5,974 nt of DNA, from positions 1-5,974 of the forward strand of contig VAZS01000018.1 in assembly GCA_005884855.1 (NCBI GenBank), given 5' to 3'. The position numbers and the translations under genes are program-made. The DNA comes from Alphaproteobacteria bacterium. GTDB taxonomy: Bacteria; Pseudomonadota; Alphaproteobacteria; Rhizobiales; Xanthobacteraceae. The notes under the pieces are model-generated. The model ran no database searches, was not told the DNA's origin, and saw nothing but the letters and a program-made list of their open reading frames with translations. Positions 4,792 through 5,974 of this stretch are shown here, in pieces (position 1 is the stretch's first letter; each line of letters opens with the position of its first letter).

Positions 4792-5574
4792 CTATCCGCG
4801 CTCTCGTAGCTGAATGCGCCCGACCATCGCCAAAATAAACCCGCGCGGAAATAGCCGGAGCAGAAACGGAACCATCTTTGTGCCGAGACCGGGCAGCACC
4901 GCGCGCTTGTTGGCCATCAGCCCGCGATATCCCGCCTGCGCGACATCAGATGCCGAGACGTTCAGCATTTCATGCTCAAATCCGGGTTTAATCCCGGCCC
5001 GCGCCTGAAATTCCGAGGACACCGAACCGGGACAGAGCGTCGTCACGCGCACGCCGCGGGGGGCGAGTTCCTGGCGCAGCGCTTCGCTGAACGAAAGCAC
5101 ATACGCCTTGGAGGCGTAGTACACTGCCATCCCGGGGCCCGGCAGAAAGCCGGAAAGCGAGCCGAGATTGAGGATACCGCCACGATGCCGGATCAGGCTA
5201 TCCGAAAACCGTAGCGACAAATCGGTCATCGCGAGAATGTTGACGGCGATGATGCCGAGCTGCTCTGCCCGATCAAGTTCGATCGCATAGCCGAACAGAC
5301 CGAATCCCGCATTGTTGACCACGAACTCGACCTCCACTCCTGCGGCGGCCAAGGCAGCGGCAATTTTGTCGCAGGCATCGCGATGTTCGAGATCGCACGT
5401 AATCAAGATCGGCGGCGCGCCGCCGGCGGCGACGATTTCGCTCGCCAACGTCGCAAGGCGATCCCCGCGCCGGTCGACCAGGGTTAGTCGATGGCCGTTT
5501 GACGCGAAAACGCGCGCCAGTTCGGCGCCTATTCCCGCCGATGCACCGGTAATTAATGTCACGCAATCGGTCAT
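4792..5574 (-). CDS. Classical short-chain dehydrogenase/reductase (SDR, COG0300 type)
   Basis: The 260-residue product is a full-length SDR, a Rossmann-fold NAD(P)-dependent oxidoreductase. Visible motifs are the cofactor-binding TGASAGIG (9-16), NNAG (87-90), VN at 111-112 (structural Asn112), and the catalytic set Ser139, Tyr152 and Lys156 (GSLSGF and VYYASK). LCPGSV follows at 180-185. At the end of the second strand the sequence is VDRRGDRL. Asp34 points to NAD(H), while the following arginines are typical of NADP(H) enzymes that usually carry Ala there; the cofactor is therefore uncertain. The tail (FLLRLFPRGFILAMVGRIQLRERG) is hydrophobic and basic and may associate with the membrane, as in other COG0300 proteins. 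The substrate cannot be told from sequence and the neighbours give no pathway. No strong ribosome binding site precedes ATG 5574, but this start places the glycine motif at the standard distance. Confidence 0.92.
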   Translation of the reverse strand: MTDCVTLITGASAGIGAELARVFASNGHRLTLVDRRGDRLATLASEIVAAGGAPPILITCDLEHRDACDKIAAALAAAGVEVEFVVNNAGFGLFGYAIELDRAEQLGIIAVNILAMTDLSLRFSDSLIRHRGGILNLGSLSGFLPGPGMAVYYASKAYVLSFSEALRQELAPRGVRVTTLCPGSVSSEFQARAGIKPGFEHEMLNVSASDVAQAGYRGLMANKRAVLPGLGTKMVPFLLRLFPRGFILAMVGRIQLRERG

Positions 5575-5741
5575 GCATGACGCTGTTAGGCGGGATAAAG
5601 GTCAGCGGCAAGCACGATGATGGGAGTGTGCCTCAGCGACGGCTCAGCGCCCGGCGCGAAACCATTTTTTGTCCCGCACGAAACAGTCCAGAAACACAAG
5701 GCGGTCTAGGCTGCCGGTCGATCAAAGCACGGAGTACAACG

Positions 5742-5828
5742 ATGTTAACCGCGCTCCTCAACGTCATCTATTATAACTACCTCAGAAGCTCCCTCACGGG
5801 CATCTTGGTTGTGCGAGGAAGGTCATGA
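5742..5828 (+). CDS. Putative 28-residue hydrophobic small protein
   Basis: A short frame encodes MLTALLNVIYYNYLRSSLTG followed by ILVVRGRS. It is hydrophobic and aromatic, with a basic end, and could sit at or in the inner membrane. GGAG (5731-5734) lies 7 bases before the ATG, a usable ribosome binding site. Its TGA stop overlaps the ATG of the next frame in an ATGA junction, a common sign of translational coupling. The same frame is open back to 5556, but that longer version overlaps the dehydrogenase start region and has an atypical, low-complexity N-terminus. I do not recognise the sequence. It might instead be an untranslated leader of the downstream gene; the coupling geometry is the main argument for it. 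Confidence 0.4.
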   Translation: MLTALLNVIYYNYLRSSLTGILVVRGRS

Positions 5829-5974
5829 CGGAAGTGGTGGCCGCGCTGCTGTTATTTCTGAGCCTGAGCGTTTTTCTGGCGCACGCATTTGAGGCGTATC
5901 TGGAAACACGCTCAGTCACTATACAGCCGCATCCCAGGCTTGAGTTGCTGTCGTCGTTCATTGCGCATGTATTT
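5825..5974 (+). CDS. N-terminal part of a small membrane protein, cut by the window edge
   Basis: The frame opens at ATG 5825 behind a strong Shine-Dalgarno (GAGGA at 5815-5819, with AGG following, 5 bases before the ATG) and stays open for 50 codons to the last base. It begins MTEVVAALLLFLSLSVFLAH, a clear single membrane helix at residues about 4-22 with no lipobox. AFEAYLETRSV and a polar segment follow, then a second hydrophobic patch (LELLSSFIAHVF) at the edge. It may be a signal-anchored or multi-helix protein. I do not recognise the family. The upstream 28-residue frame overlaps it by four bases. The gene continues beyond the window. Confidence 0.6.
   Translation, partial: MTEVVAALLLFLSLSVFLAHAFEAYLETRSVTIQPHPRLELLSSFIAHVF

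Noticed and set aside
5411..5424. Perfect palindrome GGCGGCGCGCCGCC
   Set aside because: It lies within Gly/Ala/Pro codons of the dehydrogenase gene and is explained by GC-rich codon use.
5556..5741. Longer 90-codon version of the small hydrophobic frame
   Set aside because: Its first part overlaps the start of the divergent dehydrogenase gene and lacks a ribosome binding site. The internal ATG 5742 has GGAG at good spacing.
1..5974. CRISPR arrays, tRNA or rRNA genes, insertion-sequence ends, phage or toxin-antitoxin modules
   Set aside because: I looked for them on both strands. No repeated spacer pattern, cloverleaf, transposase or attachment-site signature was seen.

Overview
The window looks like chromosomal DNA from a GC-rich alphaproteobacterium, most likely of the Bradyrhizobium/Rhodopseudomonas type. 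That is inferred from the GC-rich coding style, a perfect CtrA-type box, a small single-domain PilZ protein and a long isoaspartyl methyltransferase/erythromycin-esterase fusion. No rRNA, tRNA, CRISPR array, transposase or phage gene was recognised.

Layout. Bases 1-576 hold no intact gene. They contain a decayed, frameshifted piece of a COG1228-type amidohydrolase (about 161-342), then a TTAA-N7-TTAAC box (473-488) and a good ribosome binding site for the next gene. Bases 577-1684 (+) hold a probable two-gene unit: a secreted lipoprotein with a TagO/VasI-like C-terminal domain, then a very short, divergent PilZ protein. Bases 1808-3823 (-), convergent with that unit, encode a 671-residue protein with an N-terminal protein-L-isoaspartate O-methyltransferase domain (Pcm) and a C-terminal erythromycin-esterase-family domain.

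Bases 3824-4146 carry no convincing gene. They hold a 5'-leader hairpin in front of the fusion gene and an 89-base imperfect inverted repeat with a 20-base-pair stem. Bases 4147-4602 (-) encode a small two-helix membrane protein of unknown function, probably started at a GTG behind a clear Shine-Dalgarno sequence. The spacer up to 4791 has a 12-bp palindrome and a hairpin. Bases 4792-5574 (-) encode a classical short-chain dehydrogenase/reductase. At the right edge (+) are two small reading frames joined by an ATGA overlap: a 28-residue hydrophobic peptide, and a membrane protein that runs off the window.

How the genes relate. The three minus-strand genes face the same way but are separated by structured spacers of about 190-320 bases, so they are probably separate transcripts. 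The lipoprotein and PilZ genes are 34 bases apart and could link an envelope protein to a degenerate c-di-GMP-receptor fold, possibly under cell-cycle control by CtrA. This is inference. No complete, obviously new system is visible. The best leads are the structured element at 4033-4121, the lipoprotein/divergent-PilZ pair, the two-domain enzyme and the overlapping small membrane-protein genes at the right edge.
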